DNA of 43,186 nt. Source: Bacteroidales bacterium (GTDB taxonomy: Bacteria > Bacteroidota > Bacteroidia > Bacteroidales > Paludibacteraceae). The first letter of the stretch is position 1; each line of letters begins with the position of its first letter. The stretch is taken from assembly GCA_022784645.1 (NCBI GenBank), contig JALFZG010000016.1, forward strand, positions 1-43,186. The letters run 5' to 3'. The position numbers and the translations under genes were made by a program. Below, piece by piece: positions 8,655 through 17,538 of the stretch. The notes under the pieces are model-generated. The model did no database searches, was not told the DNA's origin, and saw nothing but the letters and a program-made list of their open reading frames with translations.

Positions 8655-9131
8655 TTAAATCAGGTCGGCAATGGTGATTTGCGCATAGCGAATCAGGTCC
8701 TCTGTACGGAGATGCAATTGAAGGCCGCGTTGACCGGCTGAAACGTAGATGGAGTCAAATAATTGGCAAGTCTCGTCAATATAAGTAGGAAATGTTTTTT
8801 TCATGCCAATGGGTGAACAAGCCCCACGAATATATCCGGTAAGAGGAAGCAGTTCTTTCATAGGAATGAGATCGCAAGATTTGTTGCCGCTGATGCGGGC
8901 AGCTTTCTTCAAATCAAGCTCCATAGCTCCGGGAATTACGCATACAAAATGCTTCACTTTATCGCCCTCCAATACCAATGTCTTGAAGACGCAATCTACA
9001 TCTTCTCCCAACTGTTCGGCCACATGAATGGCAGACAAATCCGATTCATCTACCTCATACGGCACCAATTCATACGCTATATGCGCTGCATCCAATAGCC
9101 GCGCCACATTTGTTTTCGCTATTCCTTTCAT
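8655..9131 (-). CDS. ybaK: YbaK/EbsC-type Cys-tRNA(Pro) deacylase
   Basis: A 158-residue single-domain aminoacyl-tRNA editing protein. The YbaK signature is clear: a Lys in FKTLVLEGD that contacts the tRNA end, then LTGYIRGACSPIGMKKTFPTYIDE. The family hydrolyses Cys-tRNA(Pro) made by mistake by prolyl-tRNA synthetase. It is the last gene of the minus-strand run tamB - comM - ybaK, 62 bp behind comM. It converges with uvrB; the 90 bp between them contain a weak imperfect inverted repeat (about 8580-8640) that may terminate both. Confidence 0.92.
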   Translation of the reverse strand: MKGIAKTNVARLLDAAHIAYELVPYEVDESDLSAIHVAEQLGEDVDCVFKTLVLEGDKVKHFVCVIPGAMELDLKKAARISGNKSCDLIPMKELLPLTGYIRGACSPIGMKKTFPTYIDETCQLFDSIYVSAGQRGLQLHLRTEDLIRYAQITIADLI

Positions 9132-9193
9132 TTTATGAATCTTTGCTCTTTTCCTTCCTCCTAATCAAGGGGAATTGAGGGGGCTTTTGTAGC

Positions 9194-10753
9194 TCAACTT
9201 CCCCATCCATCTCGGTCGAGATTGCGGTAGCCGATGGCTTCTTGCAGATGGGGCAATTGAATGTCGGGCGATGCTGCGAGGTCAGCTATCGTACGTGCAA
9301 CCTTGAGGATTCTATCGTATGCGCGAGCAGAAAGGCCGAGTTTGGTCATCGCCAATTCAAGAATCTGCTCCTGCTGCGGAGTTAGTGGACAGTACCTGCG
9401 AAGCAAACGCGAAGACATCTGCGCATTTGAATAAACGCCATTCTCATCTTTGAATCGTTCGGCTTGAATAGCGCGAGCAGCCATCACGCGTTTGCGGATG
9501 GAGGCTGACGATTCACCACGCTCTTTTTTCTGCAGTTCGCTGATGGGTACGGCTTGTATATCTACTTGAATATCAATGCGGTCGAGCAATGGGCCACTGA
9601 TTTTTCCGAGATACCGATGGATGGCAGAAGGACTGCAAGTGCAGGTATGATTAGCATCGCCATAGTGGCCACACGGACATGGGTTCATGGCTGCAACGAG
9701 CATAAAAGAAGCCGGATATTCCACGCTCATACGGGCTCTGCTAACCGTGATTTTCCGGTCCTCTAAAGGTTGGCGCATCACTTCAAGCGCTGTTCGTTTA
9801 TACTCGGGCATCTCATCAAGAAAGAGCACACCATTGTGGGCTAATGATATTTCTCCGGGCTTGGGATTAGAACCGCCTCCGATGAGAGCCACATCGGTGA
9901 TTGTATGATGCGGACTGCGGAAAGGTCGCTGCGTGATGAGGGCGCATTCGAGTCCAGAAGCCGATTTCTTGCGGTTCATCAATCCGGCTACGGAGTGGAT
10001 CTTAGTCGTCTCAAGCGCTTCTTCGATAGTGAGAGGAGGCAGGATGGTGGGCAGTCGCTTGGCGAGCATCGATTTACCGGCACCGGGAGGTCCTACCATG
10101 ATGATATTATGCCCTCCGGCTGCGGCAATCTCCAAGGCGCGCTTCACATTTTCCTGCCCGCAAACATCCGCAAAATCCAGTTCTTCGGGGAAGGCGTTTC
10201 GCTTGAATTCCATCTCTGTATCTACAACCGTAGGAGGAATCTGTGTAAGACCACTAAGCATATTGGCCACTTCGGATAGGGTATGAGCACCAATCACGTC
10301 TATGCCTTCCACTACAGCAGCTTCGAGCGCATTGTCAGCAGGCAGAATAAATCCTCTGAATCCAGCCTTCTTGGCTGCTAATGCCATGGGCAATACGCCA
10401 CTGATGGGTTGCAACGTGCCATCGAGCGAGAGTTCACCCATAATCAGATAATCCCCCAACATGGCCGATGGAATCTGCTCGTCGGCAGCCAGGATACCAA
10501 TGGCCAGCGGCAAGTCGTATGCTGCCCCCTCTTTTTTAATATCTGCGGGGGCCATATTGATCACAATGGATTTGCGGGGGTAGGTGTAACCGCTAACGTG
10601 GAGCGCAGAAGTGATGCGTTCCTTACTCTCTTTTACGGCATTATCCGGCAGACCCACAAGTGTGAAATCAATGCCACGGAGGGCACTCACTTCGATGGTA
10701 ATCTGTACGGCATCAATGCCTAAAACGGCAGCTCCGAATGATTTTACAAGCAT
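9194..10753 (-). CDS. comM: YifB/ComM family Mg-chelatase-like AAA+ ATPase
   Basis: 519 residues. The N-terminal ChlI-like fold begins VKSFGAAVLGIDAVQITIEV and includes GLPDNAVKESKERI. The AAA+ core has Walker A GPPGAGKSMLAKRLP (about residue 218), Walker B GVLFLDEMPEY, and the family motif MNPCPCGHYGD; the C-terminal Mg-chelatase domain ends in QEAIGYRNLDRD. ComM in Vibrio is a hexameric branch-migration helicase that aids integration of incoming DNA during transformation; YifB homologues occur widely, also in species not known to be competent. It follows tamB by 60 bp, a gap that includes two tandem CGCGCGTG units. Confidence 0.93.
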   Translation of the reverse strand: MLVKSFGAAVLGIDAVQITIEVSALRGIDFTLVGLPDNAVKESKERITSALHVSGYTYPRKSIVINMAPADIKKEGAAYDLPLAIGILAADEQIPSAMLGDYLIMGELSLDGTLQPISGVLPMALAAKKAGFRGFILPADNALEAAVVEGIDVIGAHTLSEVANMLSGLTQIPPTVVDTEMEFKRNAFPEELDFADVCGQENVKRALEIAAAGGHNIIMVGPPGAGKSMLAKRLPTILPPLTIEEALETTKIHSVAGLMNRKKSASGLECALITQRPFRSPHHTITDVALIGGGSNPKPGEISLAHNGVLFLDEMPEYKRTALEVMRQPLEDRKITVSRARMSVEYPASFMLVAAMNPCPCGHYGDANHTCTCSPSAIHRYLGKISGPLLDRIDIQVDIQAVPISELQKKERGESSASIRKRVMAARAIQAERFKDENGVYSNAQMSSRLLRRYCPLTPQQEQILELAMTKLGLSARAYDRILKVARTIADLAASPDIQLPHLQEAIGYRNLDRDGWGS

Positions 10754-10813
10754 AGGTATTCCTTAAATTTTTCGCGCGTGCGCGCGTGTTGGTAGTTCCA
10801 TCGCCATATTTGC

Positions 10814-13800
10814 CTATTTCTGCTCTTGCTTTTGCGCTCGTTTTTGCTCCTGCTTCAGTCGTTTCTCTTCTTTGCGTTGCTCACGAAGCACTTTTCTCTC
10901 TGCTCTTTGAGCTGAGTCGAGCAGGTTGAAGTCGTGCTTGAAGATGAAACCAACGCCTTGAATGGTGTTAGCTTGTCGGAGTGAATACTTATCCACGGTG
11001 TGGGTGTAACCTTTCAGTCGCAACTTGCCGTTGGGCGTGAGCATGTACTCGATATCGAGGTTGCCGAAAATAGGCTGATTAGAGATGTCGTTGTATCGAT
11101 AGCCAAAATTGCCGTTGATGATGAGTCCTCTTACAGGGTTGATTTCAAACTGCGCCTCGTATTCTTGTGCCGAGTTCACGGGGTTGCCATCGCTGCGGAT
11201 ATTGAAGCCCACGGAGAACTTATCGGTCAGCTTAGAGAGCCATGAATTGATTTGTCCGGTCACGGTAGAAGAAATGAGAGAGTAGGTCTCATTGACGCCT
11301 GTGTTGGCTTCCGAGCGCAGGTAATCGGGGGTGTAGAAACGATTGAAAATCAAGAGATAAAGCACTTGCCGCATGAGCATTTCATCGGTGTTGATCACGG
11401 AGCGAACGGCCGAAGCCACCGTTTCGTCAGAAGATGGCAGTTCGATGCCGAAGTTCAGAATGGGGTTCGACAATCGGTCGCTCATGTTGAGCACACATTG
11501 CACTGGAATATTCGTTCGGTTGGTGATGCTGTTGAGGTCTTCTCCAAAGAGGTCTTTGAGCGATGCGGTAGTAGAGTAGAGTGCTCGCACGTCCACCAAG
11601 GGTTCTTCGGGCACGCCCGTCCAATTGACAGTACTGCCTTCTGCTATCTGGAACTCTTTGCGGATAACGTTTTGGAAAGTGAAGCCAAACGTGCCCGATT
11701 GCAGAACAAACGAACCCAACATCTGCATGTTTGACCCTGGTTCGGAATAGGTGAATCGGATATCGCCTTCGCCTCGTCCGCGCAAGCAGTCCCCCGTTTG
11801 TCGGTCGAGCAATACGGATACGGTAGCTTCTGGTGTGACACTCATCTTCAGGTCGAGAAGAATAGCCGAGTTTTCAGGTCGCTTTGCTGGCTCGGGGGTG
11901 CTTATTGTTCCTGCATAATGAGTCTTATTCTGGTGCGGGTCAACAAACGTAATGAACGATGATGCGGCCGCATTCGAAGCATTCGAAAGCGAGAGTGTGA
12001 AGCGCGAACGAGCAGCCGTAGTGGCATCGGCTTGCACGCGGATATCCGAATCGGTACCCTTAACGGTAGCAACGCCCGTAGCATAAACCTTACCGAAGAA
12101 ATCAGCGTTGGACGTCTCCGGCAAGTCGAGCACAATGGCTTTCTCTGCTCGAGCTGTCAGGTCGAGCTTAATGTTTTCGAAGTTGCCATTATGCGTCACG
12201 GCCCCCTTAAACAGTACCGGATGTCCCTCTGCATCGCGCAATACCATTTCCGGGAAACGGATGGCGCAAGTATCCATGATGATGGAGTCGTTGCAGAAAT
12301 ATCGTGCTCCCGTAAAGGGCAAGGTCATGCCAGCATTATGCGCCAAGCAGCGAAGCGTAACGTAGGTATATGGCTCGAATTTGTTAGGGTCTTTCTCGTC
12401 GTAGGTTTTGCCTCCGCCAACGTGTACCTTACCCGATGCGCGACCTGACAGATCGCTCAAGAAAGCGTTTACCCAATGGTTTACCAGCCCGATTTCCACC
12501 GAGTCGGCGGTAATATCCAAATCCCAAATACCGTGACTCTTCACCTCGCCATCTACGTGTACAACATGTGCATTCGGGCGCAATCGATGGTCGTAAGCAT
12601 CGCCATCGATGACCACCTTCTTATTCTCGCGATCGAAACGCGCGCGCGCATACACATCGCCCAAAAGCGAGCCATTGATGCTGCCGTTGAGCATCTCCAC
12701 GTCGGCTTCAAACATCGGATTGCGGAGTATGCCATAGCCTTTTGCCCAACCCGTAACTGTGCCGCCGAAGTAAATGGCTCGGTGTACATCGGTGAGCGCG
12801 CCGAGCAGGTAATCGAGGTTGATATTCTTGAGTTCTGCATATATGCTATCAGAATGGAGTGGGGAAACGATACCATTGGCGTAGATGAGCTGTTTACCTG
12901 ATGACAATCGGAAATCCTCCACCTGCACCACGGTATCAGCAGCTGCAAAGGCGATGCGCGCGCTACCGAGGGTCCAGGTAGAATCGGCAAAAATGAATGT
13001 AGCGGGATGGATAGTAGCAGAGATAAGGGGCTTGCCGGCATAGCGGGCCAGGGTAGTGGTCACGCGCAAGTCGCCCTTGTGGTGCATCGCGGTGTCGTGT
13101 ACGTTACCCCAATCAAATTGCAGATTGAGCGAATCATGACGCGCCCGCGCATCGAGCCGGAGCTGAATTTCACCTATATGTTCACCAGCGGGTGTAGCAC
13201 TGCTATGCGTAAGTCCCTTCAGCAGCAATCGGAGCTGCCCATCCTTTTCTTGAGTGGCATTGTCAAACGACAGCGTCAGGTTCTCTATCGTATTTCCTGA
13301 GAGCTTCAGCAAGGGGAAATGGGCTTGGAACAGGCAGTTATGCGGTTGTCCGTACCCTGTCTCCAGCACGTGTGTCACATGCGATTGGGTTTGCTCAGCT
13401 ATCGAACCTTTGATAGTAGAAGTGCCATATGGAACGACAGGTAGGCCTAATATCGAACAGAGTTCGTTGAGGTTTTTCAGATAAATATAAAACTCCAAAT
13501 CGGTCTGCGATGTATGCCTCTTCAGTTCGCGTTCTTGCTCATCGGTGAAGACGTTGGGCAATGCAGATGCCACCAGTCTCAGTACCGCAGCCGGCAGTTC
13601 TGAATAGCTGAAAGCGCCCCATAAACGGGCATTGATATAATCCGAACTGATACTCAGATGGCGCAATTGCTGTTGCCGCACTTTGCCCTTGTGTTCGGGC
13701 TCGCTCACCTCCGCCAACAGCTCCAGATGGGGCATAGAAAAGGCTTGATCGCTATGCGTGAACCGGAGCGAATCGATGGTCAGGTTGCCGCGGATATCAT

Positions 13801-15454
13801 CGAGCTTGGCGCCCTGCATGTTGAGCGCCAACTTCAGCCGCAGGTCGGAGTCAGCAAACTTATCTGACAAATGGAGCGGTCCTGGACGGAAATGCTGTAG
13901 GTTAAATAAGAACTCCGATGGGGTGGCATGCTCGCGCATATCTACTTTTCCCGCAAAACTGAAGAGAATATTCGGGTCGTTTGATTCGATTTTGCCATCG
14001 AAAATGTGGTTGCGTAGATGACCGTTGATATGAATATCCTGATACGTATATTGGCGGAATTGGAAATGGTCGATGCTGGCGTTGATTTTCCCTACAAACG
14101 GCATTTCCGCACCAGCCATGCCATCGGCATTAACAGTGAGGGCAATGGTACCCATTTCAGCGATACCTAGCAGTTTGCCCAATTCAAAGCGACGAGTAGA
14201 GATGGTGCCATTGAAATCAAACTCCGAGAAGTCGGAGGCTGCATAAGCTCGTCCATCGGTGCGCAAGCTGCCGAGTGCCGAGGTGAGCGCACCCCGCAGT
14301 GTGAGGTTTGCGAGCCTGCCTTCGAGCACACCTCGATAATGCACTGTCCCCAATCGGTTGAGCATATCAGGCAGACAAACGGGTTGGCACGTAATGCTGG
14401 AGAGGATATCCTGGAGTGTAGCTTTGTTCACCTGCAGATCCTCTACCTGCGTCCGCAACCACAAAGAATCCAACACGGGCAGGCCGAGAGCGGTCATATT
14501 GCCGCTGAGCAAACGGGTCTGCGCGTATGAGACAGTAAGGTCTCGCGCTTCGAGCGAGTCGATGCGTCCTGACACTTCCGCTGTCAGCCCCCATGGTTTG
14601 CGCATTCCTGCAAGCTTAGGCTCCAATGCAGCCAAGTCGGCGGGCGTCACGCAAGCCGAACTGATGCGGAGCGATACGGCGTTATGCAGGGGGACAACAT
14701 CGCGCTCACCCAGCGAATGCAATTCGGATTTAGAAATAGCCAACTGGTCGATTCTAAAGTCCGAACGAGGCAATTGGATGCGCAGTTTTGGGAAACAAAT
14801 CACCGAGTCGGTAATCAGCAGATGCGCTTCAATATTCTTCACATCGAGGTCGTAACCCCCATGTTCGGCCGCAAAGCGCAGGCGCTCTATCTCGGCATCC
14901 AGATGACCGTTGCTCAAGTCTCTGAGGTGCATCTGTGCTTCAGGTAAGTAACCCGACCAATCCAAATAATTCACGTAAATCTCCCTGAACTCAATATCGC
15001 GAATTTGCAGGCTGAAGGGTAGGGAAGTTGGGCTTTTTTTATTGGAAGAGCCAAAGAGTTGCTGAAGAAATGCGATATTCAGCGACGAATCGGCATGTTG
15101 GTGTACGTCAGCGAAACCGCCAATCAGGCTCACCTTGCGGATGCAGAGGGTGTCAGAAAACAGCAGTTTGATGAGGTCAGCTTGCGCGCTAAGCGTATCG
15201 ATGGAAAGCATCGGATGCTGCTGTTGATCGTCTATCCTCATTTGCTTCACCAGCAGTCGATTGGGGAACTTATAATCGAGTTTCTCTACGCTCACGCGTG
15301 CCCCCAATGCGCGCGATAATTGTTCGGTCAGCACGCTCGCTGCGGCCGTCTGCACGCGCGCACTACGCACTACCATAAGGAGCACACCCAGTACCAGATA
15401 CGTACTGAGCAACACAATGCCGATATAGGCTAATATGCGTTTGGTTTGCTGCAT
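10814..15454 (-). CDS. tamB: TamB-like translocation and assembly module protein
   Basis: A 1546-residue protein with one N-terminal membrane anchor (IGIVLLSTYLVLGVLLMVV) and a long repetitive beta-rich body. It ends in the DUF490/TamB C-terminal domain: TFGFTFQNVIRKEFQIAEGSTVNWTG, then VDVRALY and LNFGIELPSSDE, closing with a Lys/Gln/Glu-rich tail. TamB-type AsmA-like proteins bridge inner and outer membrane and help insert outer-membrane proteins or move lipids. No tamA-like BamA gene lies next to it here. The promoter (15497-15527) is on the minus strand about 45 bp upstream, and comM follows. Confidence 0.9.
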   Translation of the reverse strand: MQQTKRILAYIGIVLLSTYLVLGVLLMVVRSARVQTAAASVLTEQLSRALGARVSVEKLDYKFPNRLLVKQMRIDDQQQHPMLSIDTLSAQADLIKLLFSDTLCIRKVSLIGGFADVHQHADSSLNIAFLQQLFGSSNKKSPTSLPFSLQIRDIEFREIYVNYLDWSGYLPEAQMHLRDLSNGHLDAEIERLRFAAEHGGYDLDVKNIEAHLLITDSVICFPKLRIQLPRSDFRIDQLAISKSELHSLGERDVVPLHNAVSLRISSACVTPADLAALEPKLAGMRKPWGLTAEVSGRIDSLEARDLTVSYAQTRLLSGNMTALGLPVLDSLWLRTQVEDLQVNKATLQDILSSITCQPVCLPDMLNRLGTVHYRGVLEGRLANLTLRGALTSALGSLRTDGRAYAASDFSEFDFNGTISTRRFELGKLLGIAEMGTIALTVNADGMAGAEMPFVGKINASIDHFQFRQYTYQDIHINGHLRNHIFDGKIESNDPNILFSFAGKVDMREHATPSEFLFNLQHFRPGPLHLSDKFADSDLRLKLALNMQGAKLDDIRGNLTIDSLRFTHSDQAFSMPHLELLAEVSEPEHKGKVRQQQLRHLSISSDYINARLWGAFSYSELPAAVLRLVASALPNVFTDEQERELKRHTSQTDLEFYIYLKNLNELCSILGLPVVPYGTSTIKGSIAEQTQSHVTHVLETGYGQPHNCLFQAHFPLLKLSGNTIENLTLSFDNATQEKDGQLRLLLKGLTHSSATPAGEHIGEIQLRLDARARHDSLNLQFDWGNVHDTAMHHKGDLRVTTTLARYAGKPLISATIHPATFIFADSTWTLGSARIAFAAADTVVQVEDFRLSSGKQLIYANGIVSPLHSDSIYAELKNINLDYLLGALTDVHRAIYFGGTVTGWAKGYGILRNPMFEADVEMLNGSINGSLLGDVYARARFDRENKKVVIDGDAYDHRLRPNAHVVHVDGEVKSHGIWDLDITADSVEIGLVNHWVNAFLSDLSGRASGKVHVGGGKTYDEKDPNKFEPYTYVTLRCLAHNAGMTLPFTGARYFCNDSIIMDTCAIRFPEMVLRDAEGHPVLFKGAVTHNGNFENIKLDLTARAEKAIVLDLPETSNADFFGKVYATGVATVKGTDSDIRVQADATTAARSRFTLSLSNASNAAASSFITFVDPHQNKTHYAGTISTPEPAKRPENSAILLDLKMSVTPEATVSVLLDRQTGDCLRGRGEGDIRFTYSEPGSNMQMLGSFVLQSGTFGFTFQNVIRKEFQIAEGSTVNWTGVPEEPLVDVRALYSTTASLKDLFGEDLNSITNRTNIPVQCVLNMSDRLSNPILNFGIELPSSDETVASAVRSVINTDEMLMRQVLYLLIFNRFYTPDYLRSEANTGVNETYSLISSTVTGQINSWLSKLTDKFSVGFNIRSDGNPVNSAQEYEAQFEINPVRGLIINGNFGYRYNDISNQPIFGNLDIEYMLTPNGKLRLKGYTHTVDKYSLRQANTIQGVGFIFKHDFNLLDSAQRAERKVLREQRKEEKRLKQEQKRAQKQEQK

Positions 15455-15496
15455 AGAGAGCGGACGATTATGCGATTAGCGCACAACTTTGCGGTG

Positions 15497-15527
15497 CAAA
15501 GTTACACATTTTTCTTCATATATACAA
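15497..15527 (-). promoter_or_regulatory. Promoter of tamB
   Basis: On the minus strand, TTG (15527-15525), a 20-bp spacer and TAACTTTG (15504-15497) match the Bacteroidetes consensus. The -7 box is one arm of a perfect inverted repeat, AACTTTGC-ggt-GCAAAGTT (15485-15503). Predicted start near 15490. Confidence 0.75.
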
Positions 15528-15647
15528 GTTTTTTCTTCAAAAAGTGTTGCTTTCGAGCTATAAGGTTCATTTTTTTAGGTGAAAAACGGCTTTTAGACTA
15601 CAATTTTACAAAATTTTACGTCTTTTCTGCATTTTACTGCCTAAAAA

Positions 15648-15679
15648 TTTGGTCAATTCAAAAAAAAGCAGTACCTTTG
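15648..15679 (+). promoter_or_regulatory. Promoter of tRNA-Lys
   Basis: TTTG (15648-15651), a 20-bp spacer and TACCTTTG (15672-15679). Predicted start near 15686, 42 bases before the tRNA. Confidence 0.85.
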
Positions 15680-15727
15680 CAGCCCGAAATGAGATACGAA
15701 CGAAATTCGCTCATTTCTGACTATACT

Positions 15728-15800
15728 GATTCGCTAGCTCAGTTGGTAGAGCACAACACTTTTACTGTTGGGGTCGTGGGTTCGAGCCCCACGCGAATCA
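15728..15800 (+). tRNA. tRNA-Lys (anticodon TTT)
   Basis: All arms pair: acceptor GATTCGC/GCGAATC, D stem GCTC/GAGC, anticodon stem CAACA/TGTTG around loop CTTTTAC, T stem GTGGG/CCCAC with TTCGAGC loop. The discriminator is A and the 3' CCA is not encoded. It has its own promoter and terminator. The 1.7-kb repeat mosaic begins just after it. Confidence 0.97.
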
Positions 15801-15824
15801 CTCGAATAGAGGAATTTTCCTCTC

Positions 15825-15852
15825 AAAAGCAGGGTTTTCTCCCTGCTTTTTT
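15825..15852 (+). terminator. Terminator of tRNA-Lys
   Basis: Perfect 10-bp stem AAAAGCAGGG / CCCTGCTTTT with a 6-nt loop and T tail; a smaller hairpin (GAGGAATTTTCCTC) precedes it at 15809-15822. Confidence 0.9.
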
Positions 15853-16230
15853 GTTGTGCATTTTCCTATTTCTTGTTGATATTCCCTTGAACTTTATCCA
15901 TAATCTCCCTTTCATGTCCGCCTCTGAAAAACCTGCCGGGCCCGGGACGAGAGGGTTAGGAATAAACCTCGCAGGGGGTGAAACAATTACGACATATCTG
16001 CAATCATCTATAAGTCAATTATAAGTCATTCTTAGTTGTTTATTAGTTAATTAGTCGCTCCTTAATTTCTACCTTGGGTACGCAACCTGGAGCATAGGCT
16101 GATATAGGTAGTTTAAAATTATCATCCAAAAATCGGCAAAAAGATGCTTGAGTTCCTCATCATCTTCATTTGATTATACTAAATTCAGTATCGACTATAA
16201 TATTACTACTTTTTTACTCTTTTCTTATAG

Positions 16231-16513
16231 GTCCAAAAAAACGGAAAATTTTGGACGTTAACACCTACAAGGCAAATCTCTTGTATTACACAAGCATTTG
16301 TGTACGATGGTAATACGATAGTAATGCGATAGTAGTACGCTGAATGTTTGGACTATTATATTTTTTGCGTAACATCGTGTTACGTTACGCAAAAAAACGC
16401 AATTGCCTTTTCCTGAAAACATAGACACAAAAATTTGGGACTAACCCTAAACTACCGATTTACGGAAGTAAAGTAGTCTCTTTCTCATAAAAGCAGATTT
16501 TTAGTATCTACTT
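16231..16513 (+). repeat. Structured repeat, copy 1
   Basis: Elements in order: hairpin GTCCAAAA/TTTTGGAC (16231-16256); CTTGT-attac-ACAAG mini-hairpin (16280-16294); three 11-bp units of the form RCGATRGTARTR (16304-16336); a 13-bp perfect inverted repeat TTTTTTGCGTAAC/GTTACGCAAAAAA (16361-16396); the 20-mer TTTCCTGAAAACATAGACAC (16409-16428); and GGAAGTAAAGTAGTCTCTTT with AAGTAG/CTACTT pairing (16471-16513). Confidence 0.85.
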
Positions 16514-16907
16514 CAGGATAAAACACATATTACAGCAACGGCCTATGGCCTATTAACAAAATTCTTAACATTGGATTATCCTATCCTATCCTATGGGCGG
16601 GAATAGAGTGGAAGCTTTTGAGGGGAATTTGCGTTTCCTCGAGGAGGCAGCAATTGTTACCTCCTCGTGGTAGCAAATTTAGGGTTGTGAAGGCTCGTTG
16701 TCAAAATCTATAGTAAAAGCCAATAGAAAGTGTTAACTGTTAACGCGTAACTGCGTTTGTTTTTGCTTTAGCTTTACTTACGATAAGCTTTGGTCATATG
16801 TTACGAATGGGCGAATCGTAAGTTAAGCCCAAAAGAGGGATAAGTTTATCTTAGCAAGTCATCCAAAGAGCAGAAGCCTCAGTGTTTCGTACAAGAGTGA
16901 CTGTCGG

Positions 16908-17110
16908 GCGTAACGTAACGCGATGTTACGCAAAAAACGCAATACCCTACACATAATAGTCGCTATCACGGGCTTAAGGAACCACTTGTGCGGCACTCAT
17001 CGAGCTTGTTCCGTACGCCTTAATAATCATTAATCACTCTTGCGGAAGTAAAGTAGCCTCTTTCTCATATAAGCTTCTTTTTTGTATCTACTTATTTCAG
17101 GATAAGACAA
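16908..17110 (+). repeat. Structured repeat, partial copy 2
   Basis: Only two blocks match the long copies. The first is the GCGTAAC/GTTACGC hairpin followed by AAAAAACGCAA (16908-16942), with its 10-nt loop in reverse-complement orientation. The second is GCGGAAGTAAAGTAGCCTCT and its 3' flank (17042-17110), in which AAGTAG (17051-17056) again pairs with CTACTT (17088-17093). The 100 bp between them do not resemble the other copies. Confidence 0.75.
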
Positions 17111-17249
17111 AATAATGGGTACGATTATTGCGATGTTTTGTACTTCCCTATAGAGCCGGAAGCCTCCTCAATGAGTCCTCATCGCGTTTGTGTATCCATC
17201 GCTGACGAATGCGAGTGCAAAGGTATTGCTTTTAACCCTTTCTTAGAGG

Positions 17250-17534
17250 CCCTGAAAACGGAAATTTTGGACGTTACGGGGTAACTGTTAACACCTATAA
17301 GGCAAATCACTTGTATTACACGAGCATTTGTGTACGGTGGTAATGCGATGGTAATGCGATGCTAATGTGTGGACTATTATATTTTTTGCGTAACATCGTG
17401 TTACGTTACGCAAAAAAACGCAATTGCCTTTTCCTGAAAACATAGACACTAAAATTTCGGTCTGACACAAAACTACCGATTTACGGAAGTAAAGTAGCCT
17501 CTTTCTCATATGAGCAGATTATTAGTGTCTACTA
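17250..17534 (+). repeat. Structured repeat, copy 3
   Basis: Near-identical to copy 1 from about 17291. It has the mini-hairpin CTTGT/ACGAG (a G-U pair replacing A-U), three 11-bp units (17334-17366), the same 13-bp inverted repeat (17382-17417), the same 20-mer (17430-17449) and GGAAGTAAAGTAGCCTCTTT. The leading hairpin of copy 1 is broken here, and about 13 extra bases (CGGGGTAACTGTT-like) separate the first block from AACACC. It abuts the 3' end of the Nudix gene. Confidence 0.85.
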
Positions 17535-17538
17535 GTTG

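Larger units (their letters stand above)
15853..17538. repeat. 1.7-kb noncoding mosaic of structured repeats
   Basis: No credible gene is present on either strand. The region holds two long direct copies of a unit (about 16231-16513 and 17250-17534, offset about 1020-1030 bp) and a partial third copy split into 16908-16945 and 17041-17110. Other elements are a tandem 11-bp pair (TATAAGTCAAT, 16009-16030), the 10-bp palindrome CCGGGCCCGG near 15937, a hairpin CGAGGAGG/CCTCCTCG (16640-16667), an inverted repeat ACTTACGAT/ATCGTAAGT (16776-16823) and three tandem TATCC units near 16580. It looks like accumulated mobile-element ends or a structured-RNA region; I cannot decide which. Confidence 0.8.

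Noticed and set aside
15446..16024. Plus-strand ORF of 192 codons
   Set aside because: It passes straight through the tRNA promoter, tRNA-Lys and its terminator.
15853..17538. CRISPR array or chromosomal origin in the repeat mosaic
   Set aside because: Repeats are too few and too long for CRISPR and there are no regular spacers. Sequences such as TTATCCATA resemble DnaA boxes but are isolated and imperfect, and no dnaA-type gene adjoins.
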